The position numbers and the translations under genes are program-made. Below the pieces are notes generated by a model that searched no databases, had not been told where the DNA came from, and saw only the letters and a program-made list of their open reading frames with translations. A stretch of DNA of 64,000 nucleotides from Toxonevra muliebris (taxonomy: Eukaryota > Arthropoda > Insecta > Diptera > Pallopteridae). The stretch spans positions 28,539,890 to 28,603,889 of the forward strand of contig OY829328.1 of NCBI GenBank assembly GCA_963691655.1. Reading direction: 5' to 3'. Each line of letters begins with the position of its first letter. Within the stretch, counting starts at the first letter, position 1. Shown piece after piece: positions 1 through 11,399 of this stretch.

Positions 1-646
1 ACGCAAAACTTAATACAATTCCATTTAATAAAATTGTAAAAAATCGCCAACACCACACACAGAGATAGATGTACTCTTGGCTACGTAACTTTCGCAAATG
101 TCTAGCTATGACGCTAAAATTTAGAGGGAATATCAACAACAGATATACCAACTTAACAAAACCAAAACAAACTTAAATCGGAACGATGGAAGCGCCACAC
201 GGTGGTTATTCTGGGAACTTTTTTGATCAAGGTGGTATTTCTTTTATAAACAATAACTTATTAATTTACCAACAAAAATATCCTTTTTCGCGATATTGCT
301 TAACTTTCGACTTTGAAAAAATGCGCAAAGTAACCATATTTTTTTTTTAATAATTAAAGAATGTGGAATTTGTGCTCTCAATTATAACTAATATTAAAAA
401 ATTGATAAAACTTGCTTAAGTTTTCTGGACAAATAAGATTCCCGAACTTAAGAATTGCAAGCGTCCACTGTAATGAAAAATTTAAAAATGTTTAATAAAT
501 TTGAATTTTTTATTTTCATTGCTGATTTTCTAAATATTTGAAAAATCAAGTAGGTAGGAAATAAGCAACCAGCCACGCTTATATTTGTACTAGTACTATT
601 ATTAAGGATTCATGAGTAAAATTTCGTAGTCATATCTTGATTGAAT
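1..646. other. AT-rich non-coding stretch
   Basis: No open reading frame, repeat boundary or RNA gene could be supported here. The sequence is AT-rich with short homopolymer runs, in keeping with fly intergenic DNA. Confidence 0.4.
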
Positions 647-810
647 AAGCCGGGCTGTCGCAAAAAACAGAATTCAGTACATTTGTGACAGAAATGGAGG
701 AGCAGAAGTCTGAGATTCTGGCGTCAAGAGCAATCGAACTAGAATTCAGTACATTTGGTGCAGAAACAAGTACTTTTGACTTGTTTCTGTTCTTTGCGAC
801 AGCCCGGCTT
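647..810. mobile_element. 164-bp palindromic MITE-like element
   Basis: The two ends form an inverted repeat of about 24 bp with one mismatch, starting AAGCCGGGCTGTCGCAAA on the left and mirrored by TTTGCGACAGCCCGGCTT on the right. Inside are two direct copies of GAATTCAGTACATTT about 74 bp apart. It has no coding capacity. The flanks show no convincing target-site duplication, so the superfamily is unknown. It could also be a fold-back derived from one duplicated segment. Confidence 0.65.
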
Positions 811-1501
811 TGAGATTTTGGGGCTTTTAGAAGATTTGGTTTGTACGGGAGATAGGCATTAAAATTTACTGACCACTGCCATTTTTCCTTGATTTATACC
901 AAAAAGCTCTTTATACGAAAAATTGAAGTCGCTCAATAACTTCTTATATTTTTTAGAAAAAAAAAATGTATGGAGCTGTCCTAGTTTGCAACACATGATT
1001 TAGGTTTAGTCAAACAAAAAATCCCCCAAAAAAAATGAACCAAAAACCCAATTTTCAGAGGTCTCTCCTATGTTTGCCTATAACTTCAGTAGAGTTCGTT
1101 CGATTTTTATAAATCATTTGAAAGAAAAGATATAGACGAGAATATAGATATAGAAGAGAGCTTGCGGTTTTTTACGTGTTTAATGCCCCAGAATAAGTTT
1201 AAACCGAATTGATAGGATTGAGTTATATTTTAGAATTTGTAATTCTTATGCGTTTAGCCATATTCCAAAATTAATTTTCAATTCGTTTTGTTCTAATTCA
1301 ATTTTTTTTTATCAAATCTGAACACAATTTTTTTGAAAAAATAACGCCTATTAGTAATATTCAAGGACTGCTTAACTGATGAAAGAATTTTAGCGACTTT
1401 CCAAATCAATACAATCACCATTTAAGCCGATATAAATCAATAAGTTTTGGCCATTCATAATACATATTTGAATACTAATATTTTATTCACAAGGCTGAGC
1501 A
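811..1501. other. Non-coding, nothing recognised
   Basis: AT-rich sequence between the small palindromic element and the mariner-like element. No gene, repeat or motif was supported. Confidence 0.35.
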
Positions 1502-2688
1502 CACAAAAATCGGGACAACTTTCACTATAAATAAAAAAAAAAACACAAATAGCTTTAAATTTTTTTGTTTATATTTATTTAATTGTATTCATATTTATTC
1601 AAAAAGTTATTACGATTATTAAAAAGTTAATCCATAAGCAAAATTCCGAACCTTTTGTCAGACTCGAACCATTTACTTTTGCACCAGCTCTTTATTTACT
1701 TTTCTGGAGGCCAACGACCACTTGGAACGAAACTCTTCTATGGTTGTAACTGCCTCGCCTGTCTTTTTTAAAATGCCTTTTACAATTGAACAATATTCCT
1801 CTACTGGCCTAAGTTCTGGGCTGTTTGGTGGATTGTGGTTTCTTGCAACAAAATCAATATCATTACTTTCATAATATTCCAAGGTAGATTTCGAATAATC
1901 GCAACTTGCTAGGTCGGGCCAGAACAGAAGTTTAACATTGTGGGATCTCAAAAAAGGTATGAGGTGTTTTTCCAAACATTCTTTTTGATAAATTTCAGCA
2001 TTTATGGTACCGTTCGTTATAAAAATTTCGATTCCAGACCGCAGGTACAAATTGCTTGCCAAACCAGGAATTTTTGGGTGAATTTTGATTTTATTTTCTT
2101 TTTACATTCATCAGGAATATATTTAAAATTTTTGAAGCAGTATGTTTCGTCGTCCATTACAACGCAATCATATTTTGTGAGCATTTTTTCATAAAGACGG
2201 CGACTGCGTGATTTAGCAGTTAAATTTTGTTTTGCATCTCGATCTGGGCACACCTGAGCTTGAAAACTTTTTAACCCATTTCGTTTTTAACTTTTTGAAC
2301 AAACGATTGCGATTTTTTAATTTTTTTTGCGACCGTGCGGGAAGAAATCTACGGATCTTCTTTATAAAGTAATAGTACTTTTTGCGCTGCTTTTTATCGC
2401 TTGGCCAGTTTTCCTTTCAATGCATAAACGTTCACTAAAATTTTTTAACACTTTTCCAACGATTTAAGCAAGTTGACGAATAGTTACGTTACTATTTTTT
2501 GTATATTCGTGAATTAATTTTCTGCGATCGCGCTCGGTCTCCATTATTTTTTGCACTGCTTCGAGTTTCCAAAATATTTAAATAACGCTTTATAGTGTTT
2601 ATCATGGCCTACTTATATTTCAAATTTTAAACTCTTTGGTCAATAACGTAGCTAAATATTTGAAGTGAAAATTTTTCCGATTTTTGTG
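1502..2688 (-). mobile_element. Degenerate DD37E mariner/Tc1-type transposon
   Basis: A complete but dead element of about 1.19 kb. Its ends are imperfect inverted repeats: CACAAAAATCGGGACAACTT on the left, and the complement of the right end reads CACAAAAATCGGAAAAATTT. The transposase reads on the minus strand from an ATG at 2544 (METERDRRKLIHEY). It meets a stop after about 26 codons and continues in shifted frames. The first catalytic Asp is in VVMDDETY (about 2150), the second in FWPDLASC (about 1915), and the Glu in PELRPVEEY (about 1795). The spacing from the second Asp to the Glu is 37 residues, so it is of DD37E type. At least one early stop and a frameshift near 2050 separate the parts. 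No clear TA duplication remains. Confidence 0.85.
1673..2544 (-). pseudogene. Broken DD37E transposase
   Basis: Coding remnant of the enclosing mariner-type element. The N-terminal part resembles a helix-turn-helix DNA-binding region (DRRKLIHEYTKNSNVTIRQL). The C-terminal part holds the DDE catalytic core, with MDDET, WPDLAS and PELRPVEEY in the expected order. Stops and a frameshift between the MDDET segment and the WPDLAS segment prevent a full protein. The family role is cut-and-paste transposition at TA sites; this copy cannot supply it. Confidence 0.8.
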
Positions 2689-3222
2689 GGTTCACCATTT
2701 AATACAAGTGTTAAAGAAGAATGGCGAAAAGTACATAGAACGGTAGTTCCTTTCAATAATACTATTCAGTGAAAATAACTGTCTTTGTAATTGTCATTTA
2801 CTTTACAATGTTGAGGAACCGTAGCTGGTTCCGGAACGGTCGTCTGATCAACTAGTTCTATGAACTTTTTGATATTCTTCTGGCATCATTGTTCATTCGA
2901 AGCCTAATAATTTTAATAATTATGTAATTAGCAATGTGAACTGCCAAATTTGGAAGAAATTTGCAAACAAAAATTCCAAATTAAAGATATTTTCTTTATT
3001 TCAAAGAGAAAATATGGATTGTAAGGCTTTTTTTTGAAGTTTTAAGAAGTTTTCTGTAGTTGCTAATTTTTGTGGTTGAAAATAGTAAATATTCCAAAAA
3101 TGAATAAAAGATACTGTTACTACTAAAACACGTTGAAGACACGGCGATCGAGTAAGTATTTATTGTATTAAAGCACATAATGATATTTTTGCACAAAAGT
3201 TTACGTTTGACCATCTCTTACC
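2689..3222. other. Non-coding spacer
   Basis: No gene is supported. The sequence GGAACCGTAGCTGGTTCC near 2817 is a short imperfect palindrome; its meaning is unknown. Confidence 0.3.
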
Positions 3223-4665
3223 TAAATTAGGTTAGGTTTGGAAGGCGTGTGCGAATATATATATATATAGATATATACCCGCACTTCCGCCCGGAGGAGG
3301 AATGTCTCTAACCACGGTTTCCATGGTCCAGGTAATGTCTTTATTGAACCATTTGATTCTCCGAATGAAGGTAAGAAGATCCGATAGTTCCACCTTCGTT
3401 ATCTCTGTTAGACTATTGAAAAAGCGCGACCCGAAGCATTGGAGTCTACTTATCTGCAGCCTTGGACATTGACATAGAGAGTTAAGAATCGATTCTGTCT
3501 CTTATTCATCGTGACAACTTCTGTACAGTCCGCTCGTTGGAATACGCCACCGTTGGAGCATTAGTGCAATAGCACAATGTCCAGTTATGACTCCTGTGAG
3601 CAGACGTACTGCAGATTTTTTGTGCCCTAAGAGGACATTTATCTTCTTCCTGTCTAACCTTGGCCATAAGGTCCGTGAAACTATACAGTCATCTAGGTTA
3701 GTCCAAGCGTCATTTGACCCCGCGATGGTGTACTCGTCTAATTTCCTAAATAGTTCACACATTGGAGATTGTATAGAGTTATCCGAATGGTTAATGTCCA
3801 TTTCAGAGCCTATTCTGGCCATTTCATCTGCCAATTCGTTCTCTCCAAAATTGCTATGTCCAGGAACCCAGCAGAGAGTGACTTTGTGGTGTTCAATGGC
3901 CATCAGTGAAGCACGACATTTCTTTACAATCTCTGATTTAACTATTTTGGTTTCTATTGCCTTCATTGCAGCCCGATTGTCAGTAAAGATAGTGATATTC
4001 GAAATCTGAATCGTACTGTCTTGTAGAAGTCGAGCTGCTTTCTCAATAGCAAAAATCTCCGCCTGAAAAACGCTACAGCTGTCAGGAAGACGATACGACC
4101 GCCTTAGCTGCAGTTCTTAGGAGTAGAGACCAGCTCCATTCTCCATCTTAGAGCCATCGGTAAAGATGATAATGCCAGCATTACCTCTTACCGAACCCGA
4201 CTCTCAGTCTTCCCTGGTTGGATATTGCGTTGGAATTCTAGTAATAAAATCTAAATTTGAAGTCAAATAATCCGTGGCCACATCTAAGTCAGTTTTGATT
4301 CCATTTTGACTCCTCCGCTTTATCTCACTTAAAATTGTAGAGTGTCCATAGTTTTGCTGGTCTCCACACGTTGGATTCTGTCAGTCTGAGAGCTCCTTTT
4401 GCGGCACAGCCTTGAACAAACACCCGTAACGATGAAATATCATATTCAGACCTTCCTGAGGTGCACTACTTATAGCCCCTGAGATCCCCAAGCTGACAAG
4501 TCTCTGTACTTTCCCATGCAAGCTTGGTTGCCATAAGTGATGATGGGTCGAATGATTGTGATGTACATTCCATGAATAACGTACGGTGACAATCCATATC
4601 TTTTCCCAAAGGTCCTTTTACAGCTATATCTCTGATCTAAATTGATTGCTTTTGTATTTGTATGT
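3223..4665 (-). mobile_element. 5'-truncated RNase H-bearing LINE
   Basis: A non-LTR retrotransposon fragment of the I/LOA-like type that carries a C-terminal RNase H. Reading the minus strand from about 4660, the end of the reverse transcriptase is seen (RTFGKRYGLSPYVIHGMY, IIRPIITYG). It is followed by a damaged linker, then RNase H with its acidic residues: TDGSK (about 4155), QAEIFAIEKA (about 4050), FTDNRAAMKAIE (about 3980) and ELADEMAR (about 3835). A cysteine/histidine tail with LCQCP follows near 3480. Stops occur, for example after ENGAGLYS in the RNase H and just before the Cys-rich tail. The 3' end runs into CCAAACCTAACCTAA at about 3225-3240, the same kind of tail as the LINE at 19.2 kb and the SINEs in this window. 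Confidence 0.85.
3502..4165 (-). pseudogene. LINE RNase H domain, one in-frame stop
   Basis: RNase H domain of the enclosing LINE; the family removes RNA from the cDNA hybrid during target-primed reverse transcription. The catalytic series D (TDGSK), E (QAEIF), D (TDNRAA) and D (ELADEMA) can all be read. A stop lies between the first Asp and the Glu. The stretch from MKAIETKI to CHDE (3966-3502) is open. VTLCWVPGHSNFGENELAD is the conserved region before the last Asp. Confidence 0.8.
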
Positions 4666-5026
4666 ATTGTATGTGTATAGCCGAGGACCAAACCAAAGAC
4701 TAAAAGAAAATCTATCATGAAATGAAATTGAATGAAACTGATTGCTTTAACAAAAAAAATTTAATTTTATTAAGAACAAACATTTGTGTAATTCAATTGG
4801 GTCTAGCACTAACATACATACACATACATATATATATATTTAAATACTAAACAAATATTAAAAATAATGAATAAAATTTCTGTGATAGTATTCAAAACTG
4901 TTTAAAAACTAACATCGAGATAAAAAAAAAAACGAAAATTAAATTGAGTTCAATCTTCTTCAGTACTTTGCACAAAATAGTTTCTTAAACTTAGTATAAA
5001 TGTTATGCATCTCATTTATCTTTAGT
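4666..5026. other. 3' flank of the IR gene
   Basis: AT-rich DNA downstream of the minus-strand receptor gene. Several TTTATT/TTTAAT-like strings could serve as polyadenylation signals for that gene, but none can be chosen from sequence alone. Confidence 0.35.
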
Positions 5027-6862
5027 TTACTTGCTGTCATTTTTCCTTTTGAAGTAAATATTTTCCCCAATAAACACAACTAAAGCAAGTCCCATATTCA
5101 CACTATACATCATCCATATGTAATAAAGATCCGGTACCATTAACTGTTTCGCCAAGTTCAATTTTTGTGTTGTATGTTTCCGAAACGATCCGGCGGTTTT
5201 CATATCATCATATGCCATTTGCTGCCATAAATTATTTAACCCAGACTCATGCAATTGCATTATAAGAACATTTACCGCGTTGCGGTATATGGAGAATGGA
5301 TGCAGGGAAATGGCTAAATATGATTTTCTAATATGAATTTGTTGTTCCGTAAAATAAAAAATTGGTCGCGGTAAAAGTGTTTGATGCCTTGAGAAAACTG
5401 TCCACAAAGAGTTAGCCATAAAGTATCCATACTTTGGGTTCATCGAATTACGATTCTGACGAAATTCAGTTTTGTTAGTGGTAAAAATTAATTTGTTTTT
5501 AAATAGTTTTTGAATACTAGGTTCAATATAATTAATCTGATCAGCGTAACCAAATAACTGCACAGAAGATTTTAATAGTTCTTCAAATGTTTCGATGCGT
5601 TTCCCCATTGGCGAACTCGTCAAATAAGATTTTAGATATGCTGTGTAAGTTGTGCTCACAAAAATTCCGACGAACATAACTAAACTATATATTAATTTCT
5701 TGGAATTCGTTAGTGAATCCAACTGCAAGTACATGGTTTGTCCCAGTATGCCACGTAGTGTTTCTTGTGTTACCATGCGTGAAAATAGTGATAAAAATCT
5801 GTTTTCTTGCCGCCGATATAAACTTGCAACAGTTAGTAGAATAGAAAAGATTACTGCCAACATAGCAACAATCGAAGTGAATACAGAATAAAATATCAAT
5901 GGAAAAATTTCGGCCACAGGTAAAATAGGTGGATATGGTAACATCAGGCTTATTAAAGACTGTTTCAAAATTGCAGAAAATTCATGATGGTTGTATGAAT
6001 TGACAGGTATCCACAGACTTATTGGCATATCAATTGAACCATTCAATGTCAAGGTATGTGCCTCATATATGTGATCGATAGCATCTTGTTGCAAACGAAA
6101 TGGATATACAAGTGTTGCATTATGTTTTTTAGCAAACGTTTCTATTATTTTCACCATACAACCCATATAATGAAGTTCGCCGCTGGCATCACGATAAATA
6201 AACGAATATGGCTCTATATGATTCATCACTGTGCGTATTAATCCACCTCTCATATTCACTAAACGATTGGGGAAGCAGCGCTCATGTAGTAGCTTCCTTT
6301 CTATTTTGAATATCGGAAATTGCGTATATGTATAGAAATTTTGACTGACAGGAAAATCTTTAAATATACTGATGGTGTTAAGTAGATAGTTCTCTTTACA
6401 GTATGTGAACAAATGTTGGAGTTGCAATTCATAAACTTTACCTTCATACGATTTATTCCAATAGAAAACTATGCGAGTATTTCTTTTACGGCCCAAGAAA
6501 CTTAACAGATTTTCTAACATAAAGGTCTCGAAACTTTCGTCAATACAATAGACTACAAGTATTTCGTGGTTAATGTCTTTGGTATCACTTTCATCTTTAA
6601 ATTGATCGGTTTTACGTTCATTTGCCATATCAGTATTCAATAAAATTACTGGCGTTTCGCAAACGTTTAGCAGTTGATCTTCCAAACATGTTTGTCTCAT
6701 GCCATTCATAAATAGTATGAACGTCTCGAAATTTTTTTCCGTATTAAGTTTTTTAAAGAGTGTTAGGAAATTTATCTGTTTTTCCTCAGTACTTGACACA
6801 GCATTAGGTAGCGTGATAAATACCAATATTAATTGTAGTTTCAGTTTCGTATTTCGAAACAT
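5027..6862 (-). CDS. Divergent ionotropic receptor (IR), intact
   Basis: A single open exon of 611 codons coding for a ligand-gated cation channel subunit of the insect IR family, probably a chemosensory receptor of the plasma membrane. Residues 1 to about 24 form a signal peptide (LQLILVFITLPNAVSS). A divergent N-terminal region follows, then an S1 ligand-binding lobe around residues 185-260 (FPNRLVNMRGGLIRTVM, MGCMVKIIETFAKKHN). The first membrane helix lies near 318-345 (IFPLIFYSVFTSIVAMLAVI), a pore region follows, and the second helix lies near 386-405. It ends in VSTTYTAYLKSYLTSS, the IR counterpart of the glutamate-receptor gating motif. The S2 lobe follows (YGYFMANSLWTVFSR, FSIYRNAVNVLIMQLHESG), then a third helix near 580-602 and a short KRK tail. 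Length and order match divergent (Ir20a-like or antennal-divergent) IRs, not Ir8a or Ir25a. It is intronless and has no stop. The start is the first Met before the signal peptide. The orthologue is not identified; nearness to luna makes an Ir47a-type receptor worth testing. Confidence 0.9.
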   Translation of the reverse strand: MFRNTKLKLQLILVFITLPNAVSSTEEKQINFLTLFKKLNTEKNFETFILFMNGMRQTCLEDQLLNVCETPVILLNTDMANERKTDQFKDESDTKDINHEILVVYCIDESFETFMLENLLSFLGRKRNTRIVFYWNKSYEGKVYELQLQHLFTYCKENYLLNTISIFKDFPVSQNFYTYTQFPIFKIERKLLHERCFPNRLVNMRGGLIRTVMNHIEPYSFIYRDASGELHYMGCMVKIIETFAKKHNATLVYPFRLQQDAIDHIYEAHTLTLNGSIDMPISLWIPVNSYNHHEFSAILKQSLISLMLPYPPILPVAEIFPLIFYSVFTSIVAMLAVIFSILLTVASLYRRQENRFLSLFSRMVTQETLRGILGQTMYLQLDSLTNSKKLIYSLVMFVGIFVSTTYTAYLKSYLTSSPMGKRIETFEELLKSSVQLFGYADQINYIEPSIQKLFKNKLIFTTNKTEFRQNRNSMNPKYGYFMANSLWTVFSRHQTLLPRPIFYFTEQQIHIRKSYLAISLHPFSIYRNAVNVLIMQLHESGLNNLWQQMAYDDMKTAGSFRKHTTQKLNLAKQLMVPDLYYIWMMYSVNMGLALVVFIGENIYFKRKNDSK

Positions 6863-6995
6863 TTTTCTTGTTACTTTTTCTGCTTACCGTTTTAATTATT
6901 TCCAAACATTTCTATATCTATTGAGAGCAAACTCTTGCCAGTCACTGAAGGAAAAATTTTGAAAATAATTTTTCCGCTAAATTTACATACGTGAC

Positions 6996-8768
6996 CAGTG
7001 TTGCCAGAAGGACGATTTTATCGTCATTTGGACGATTTTTGCTGAAAAATTACGATTTTTTAGATTAAAAAACAACTCCAAAAAACTTTTTTGTTTTAAA
7101 ATCTCTTTTGTTATTTTTATACGTATAGTATATATATCACAAAAAAAAACTTTCCACACACAAAAAAAAAATTTTAACCCCAAAAATCTTCTCAATAATA
7201 AATAATAAAGTTGTTGAAATAGCAAATATATTATGAAGCAAAAACGTGATTCTGATTTTTTTAAACTCAATATCACTAAGTGATAGTATGATGTGACAAA
7301 AGTAAGTTTCCAAAAACTTTAATATTCAAAATGGCGCCATTTTACTCCAGAAATTTTAGTGAATTGGTCTTCAATAGTGAAAAGAAGATTTCCACACCGA
7401 CCTTCCCAAAAATATTCTTTACCAGCTTTCTTCATCTTCAACACTGTGAGAAGTACGCCCTAAAACAATCAATCTCAATCTGCTCTTGCATTATCATTTA
7501 ATGACAAGTCAGGGCTTAGAATTTGGAGTTGAAGGTGGGCAGGACTAAACCAAAGCACTCAGTCTCAAAGACCATTGTACAATATCCAAGATAGCGCCAG
7601 TAGAAGAGAGTAGAAAGACAGAAAAGATATGTGAGGGGATAAATGGGAAGAAGAAAGGTCAAGGGTCTCTCAACCTCGAACTTCTTTGTTTCCCTGATGA
7701 ATCTTAAAAGCTAAGGAAGAGGGAGAGTGTGAACATAATTCATACTCAAGACATCACTACCCAACAGTCCTAATCTGATTCTCGCGAACTCCGGACAACT
7801 ACAAAGATAATGCTCCGTAGTATCGTTGTCCTCAAGATACTTCTACTGCCAGCTTTTCTCTTCAGGAACTGGAACGCCTCTTAAAGGAATAAAGGCTAGG
7901 TATATTTGTGTTGAGCTTGATTTCCAGTGATACAATTTTATTATGCTTTCTATGCATAAATATTTTAAGACCAGGGTATTTAATTCTTAGTGTTAATAAC
8001 ATTGATTTCAGAGAAAAAACAATATTTTTGGAAAGTAAAGACATTTGCCTTAGCATTAACGCCAAAGTAAAATTAAAATTAAAAATCCTTGTAAGCATCA
8101 TAAACCGCATAACATGTGTAAACTTGTCAAAATTTCCGCGGTTTACCAGACTTTTACCCGTTTTGATGAAAACCCAATAGTGTTACAAAATATCTGAAAG
8201 TCTGTTTTCAGAATTTGTAAATAATTGTGCTTCTTTTTATAATGAGTTGTGTAATCGAATAAAAAAACCATTTGATTTTAATATTGCTGCATTGAAAGAA
8301 TTAAGTTTTCTTTAGCCAGGAAAACTAATTTCAAAAAAAGTCAATTCATTACAAAGTTTAATGTTACATTTTAAAAATTTAGGGAACCAAAACTACTTTC
8401 AGCAAACTAAATATTGACTTTAGGGAGCTACGATATGTAGATTTTGAGACAATTTTAGATAAGGTAAATGAAATTGCAGCTGAAGAAAGCTTTATTTCCA
8501 ACATAAAACCACGGTGCTTTATCAAAAGCATTTCCATTGTCAAAGTTTGCTTTTAAAATTTATCTACCAACTTTACCCAACTCGTCCACAAATGTTGAAA
8601 GAATATTTAAACAATAAGACTCTTGAAGGGATATTATAATATAAATAAATGCAAACATATTTAAAGTAAATAAATTTGAGTTTTTCTGTCATGACGATTT
8701 TTTTGTGAAAATGACGATTTTTTCTTACAATTTTGACGATTTTTGAATTGAAGTTTCTGGCAACACTG
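6996..8768 (+). mobile_element. hAT transposon with exact 8-bp TSD
   Basis: The element begins CAGTGTTGCCAGAA and ends TTCTGGCAACACTG, a 14-bp perfect inverted repeat. It is flanked by the 8-bp duplication TACGTGAC at 6988-6995 and 8769-8776. Both subterminal regions carry repeated GACGATTTTT motifs, as expected of transposase-binding sites. Near the right end the plus strand reads YLPTLPNSSTNVERIF (about 8556-8606), the typical C-terminal hAT dimerisation signature. The upstream coding sequence is full of stops. A LINE fragment sits inside (7475-7865). The element is dead but its borders are sharp. Confidence 0.9.
7475..7865 (-). mobile_element. LINE C-terminal fragment nested in hAT
   Basis: On the minus strand this region reads DNDTTEHYLCSCPEFARIRL, then LLGSDVLSMN and, after a stop, LLRFIRETKKF. 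This is the Cys/His tail that follows RNase H in I/LOA-like LINEs; compare LCQCP at 3.5 kb and MCECSSLARRRL at 19.6 kb. The stretch after the coding tail, toward 7480, is probably 3' UTR. It lies wholly inside the hAT borders, so it inserted after the hAT arrived. Confidence 0.75.
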
Positions 8769-8776
8769 TACGTGAC

Positions 8777-9195
8777 GTATATACATATATACATAACATT
8801 TTGTATTTAATTATAGTTTAGATTTTAGTTTTTAATTTTAATAAAATTGTTCTAAAATTAAATGATTCATTTTAACCCTTATGTACGATCATGATACAAA
8901 TGTATCAAGTACGATTACGAATAAATATTTTGTTTTGATATACTATTTCATTGATTTTATAGAATTCACTCCCTAATTTGACCTTTATATACAAAACTAG
9001 CATGCCAAATTTTCTATTTCTTTCCGGGTTTCCTCGATTTGCTGGCAAAACACTGGAAGTTTTTTTTAAATGTTAGTATTCAGTCATTATCATCATCATT
9101 TTCTGTATCACCCACTGGAGCATAGGACCTCAATAAAGCATTTCCATTTTTCGCCAACATCTTCAGTTCATTCCATGATTTTGCAGAATAGTCGA
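8777..9195. other. Spacer, partly LINE 3' UTR
   Basis: The right part (about 9080-9195) probably belongs to the 3' UTR of the minus-strand LINE that ends at 9197. The left part is AT-rich with no supported feature. Confidence 0.35.
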
Positions 9196-9600
9196 TTTAT
9201 TTTTTCAGCGTTCTTCTCCATGCAAACTTAGGACGGCCTCTCTTGCGGGTACCTTGAGGATTCCAATTAAGGGCTTGCCGGAAAATATCCGTTGCGTCTT
9301 TTCGTCTTACTATTACTACTTTCGTAAGTTGACTCAATTGGCCATTGGTTCCATATTGCATTTATTGTATAGATCATTATTGTTAATGTCATTGGCCGCC
9401 ACACCTTAAGAATACGATGGAAACGTTTATTTACAAAGCTTTGGATTTTTGCAGTGAGAAATTCAGGTGTAGGCCAGGTCTCGCCACACAACTGTAAATT
9501 CATCCAAATGTCAGCCTTGACTGAAAGTAGTTGGTGAAAAACGCTGATCTTGAGCAACGTCAAAAAATTGGCAGGCCAATCAACTCGGTAGGCCAATCAC
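9196..9600 (-). mobile_element. LINE 3' coding end (no RNase H)
   Basis: On the minus strand the C-terminus of a non-LTR reverse-transcriptase polyprotein can be read in pieces: CGETWPTPEFLTAKIQSFV, KRFHRILKVWRP, then ALNWNPQGTRKRGRPKFAW followed by RRTLKK and a stop at 9197-9199. The motifs WNPQG, KRGRPK and a TWRR-like end are characteristic of LINEs that lack a C-terminal RNase H. The RT fragment at 63.0-63.4 kb may be of the same family, since its motifs precede these in such proteins. It is frameshifted and 5'-truncated. Confidence 0.75.
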
Positions 9601-11000
9601 CTGTCCAGATGATAACAAAATGATTAATGAAACTGATACTAGGCACGATGCTTAGTAGAAGCCCTAAGCTCCCAAGAATGTCATCATTTAAATTTTGTCC
9701 AAAATTTCAAAGGTCACCCCCGAATGTTTTCCGTAATGATTGATTCGTGCAACTATGGAAGCCATGACAAAATTTGAGAATTTCGGCTTACAATATCCTA
9801 TTTAGCAATTCATTATGTATGGTTCGGAGGGTTATCATTCTGAGATTTCAGCGTAAAGAGAATAACTATAGAAAACAGTACAATTATAAGGATGGTCTTA
9901 TTGTTGGAATTAAAACTTTCTGGAGAGAGATATCCTTCAGTTTAACTGAATATTTTTAGGGATCCCTAAGATCAGATATTTGTTAAGAAATTTACAACAC
10001 ATTTCTGAAATTTATGTATTGATGTATTAACAAATACAGAGGTTAGACTTCTTCATACGAAAAAGCTAATTTAATGCTCCTAATAAAATATTAATAATTA
10101 ATTAGTTCAAGTGCATTATAATTTTAGCACACCTAAATCCGAAAGTCTTTCAAATAAAATTTGATATTTGTTTCTTGATTGGGAAGCTACAAATTGTGGA
10201 ATTCTTGAGTCCCCAATTTTTCGATTAAAGTTTTGAAAGCATAGTTTAGTTACTTTATGTGTCTTTTTGTATAGAAAATATATATTTTTTCAGCTATCTT
10301 GAAGGCATTGAAATCAATATTCCGGGTTTTGGGGTCCAGAAATCCGAATGTCACCATACAAAATTTTCTTAAAACTCATTATTTTTGTAGGTTTTCTTCT
10401 ATAAAATATTGCAAATTGGTATTGACTCAAGTTGATTTTTTTGTCGTACACTCTTCTGCTAAATTGAACAGCATGAAATATACTATTTTTCTACGGGGTT
10501 GCCGATGTCTCGAAAAAATTCGACCACACCTTAAATATATATAAAAATTCCTTGTCTTATTACCATATATTTGTTTACTTTTTTTCCAAATTGTTGACTT
10601 TATTAGATGAATATGATTACAAAATTTTTTAGGCCGTGGCAACTCTGGTCTGAACATATCTCGCGGCTGCCGAGCAATGCATTGGTGAGTTCGCTTCAAC
10701 TACCATCAATTAAAGCGATAAATAGTGATTTTTAAAATTTTGTAAATCATAGGAATTTATTTCTAAAATGACGGCAAAAGATATTTTCAAATTTCTCACA
10801 TGCTTTCAAAGAAAAAAATCCACCCTACTGGATATTTTATGACAAACACTATTTGGGTTGCTCTCTCAAGATGTCAAATTCGGCAATCGCATCCTCTGTA
10901 TTACAAGTGCATTTTGTCGGATTTTATTTAAGCATCTCGTTATCTCGTTTCTCGCGCATTTTACGTATCGGAGATCCTAAATCTGTTTGATTTGGGGAAG
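9601..11000. other. Non-coding, nothing recognised
   Basis: No protein motif, tRNA or element terminus could be supported. Short open frames here are AT-rich and have no family signature. Confidence 0.35.
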
Positions 11001-11139
11001 CAAATGTGTTTTTTTTTTGTTGGAACAGACAAACGAAGTATTGAAGAATACAGCACTCAGACAAGTTTTACGTCCATTGTACTATATCCTGTGTTCCCTT
11101 TTGCTATTATTTAAATCTACCAGATTTATTAATAAATCT

Positions 11140-11363
11140 AGCAGATCCTGCGGTGTTAGAGAGCTCAGGTGTTCGTCTCCCAACACTCCCAACACACAAC
11201 TGGTAGTATACCACCCGGACCCGGCGATTTGAAGCTGTCAAAGGAAGCAATAGCAAACCTAATCGCATCTTCATTCGCCACTGTCCTGGCAACCCACCAG
11301 TTACGCTGCGAAACTGTCGAACTAACCCTCCCAAATGGGTTATTAAAAAATAAAAGTTTTTGA
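11140..11363 (+). other. GC-richer open stretch, unidentified
   Basis: An island less AT-rich than its neighbours. A 64-codon frame (11169-11363) includes LSKEAIANLIASSFATVLAT. The opening CACAACTGGTAGTATACCAC could be the leader of a retroelement, but no primer-binding site or LTR pair was seen. It may be a gag or leader relic, or unrelated. Function not recognised. Confidence 0.25.
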
Positions 11364-11399
11364 GTTTTTTCTGGATCAGCTTAGGGGCCGTTCACATCT

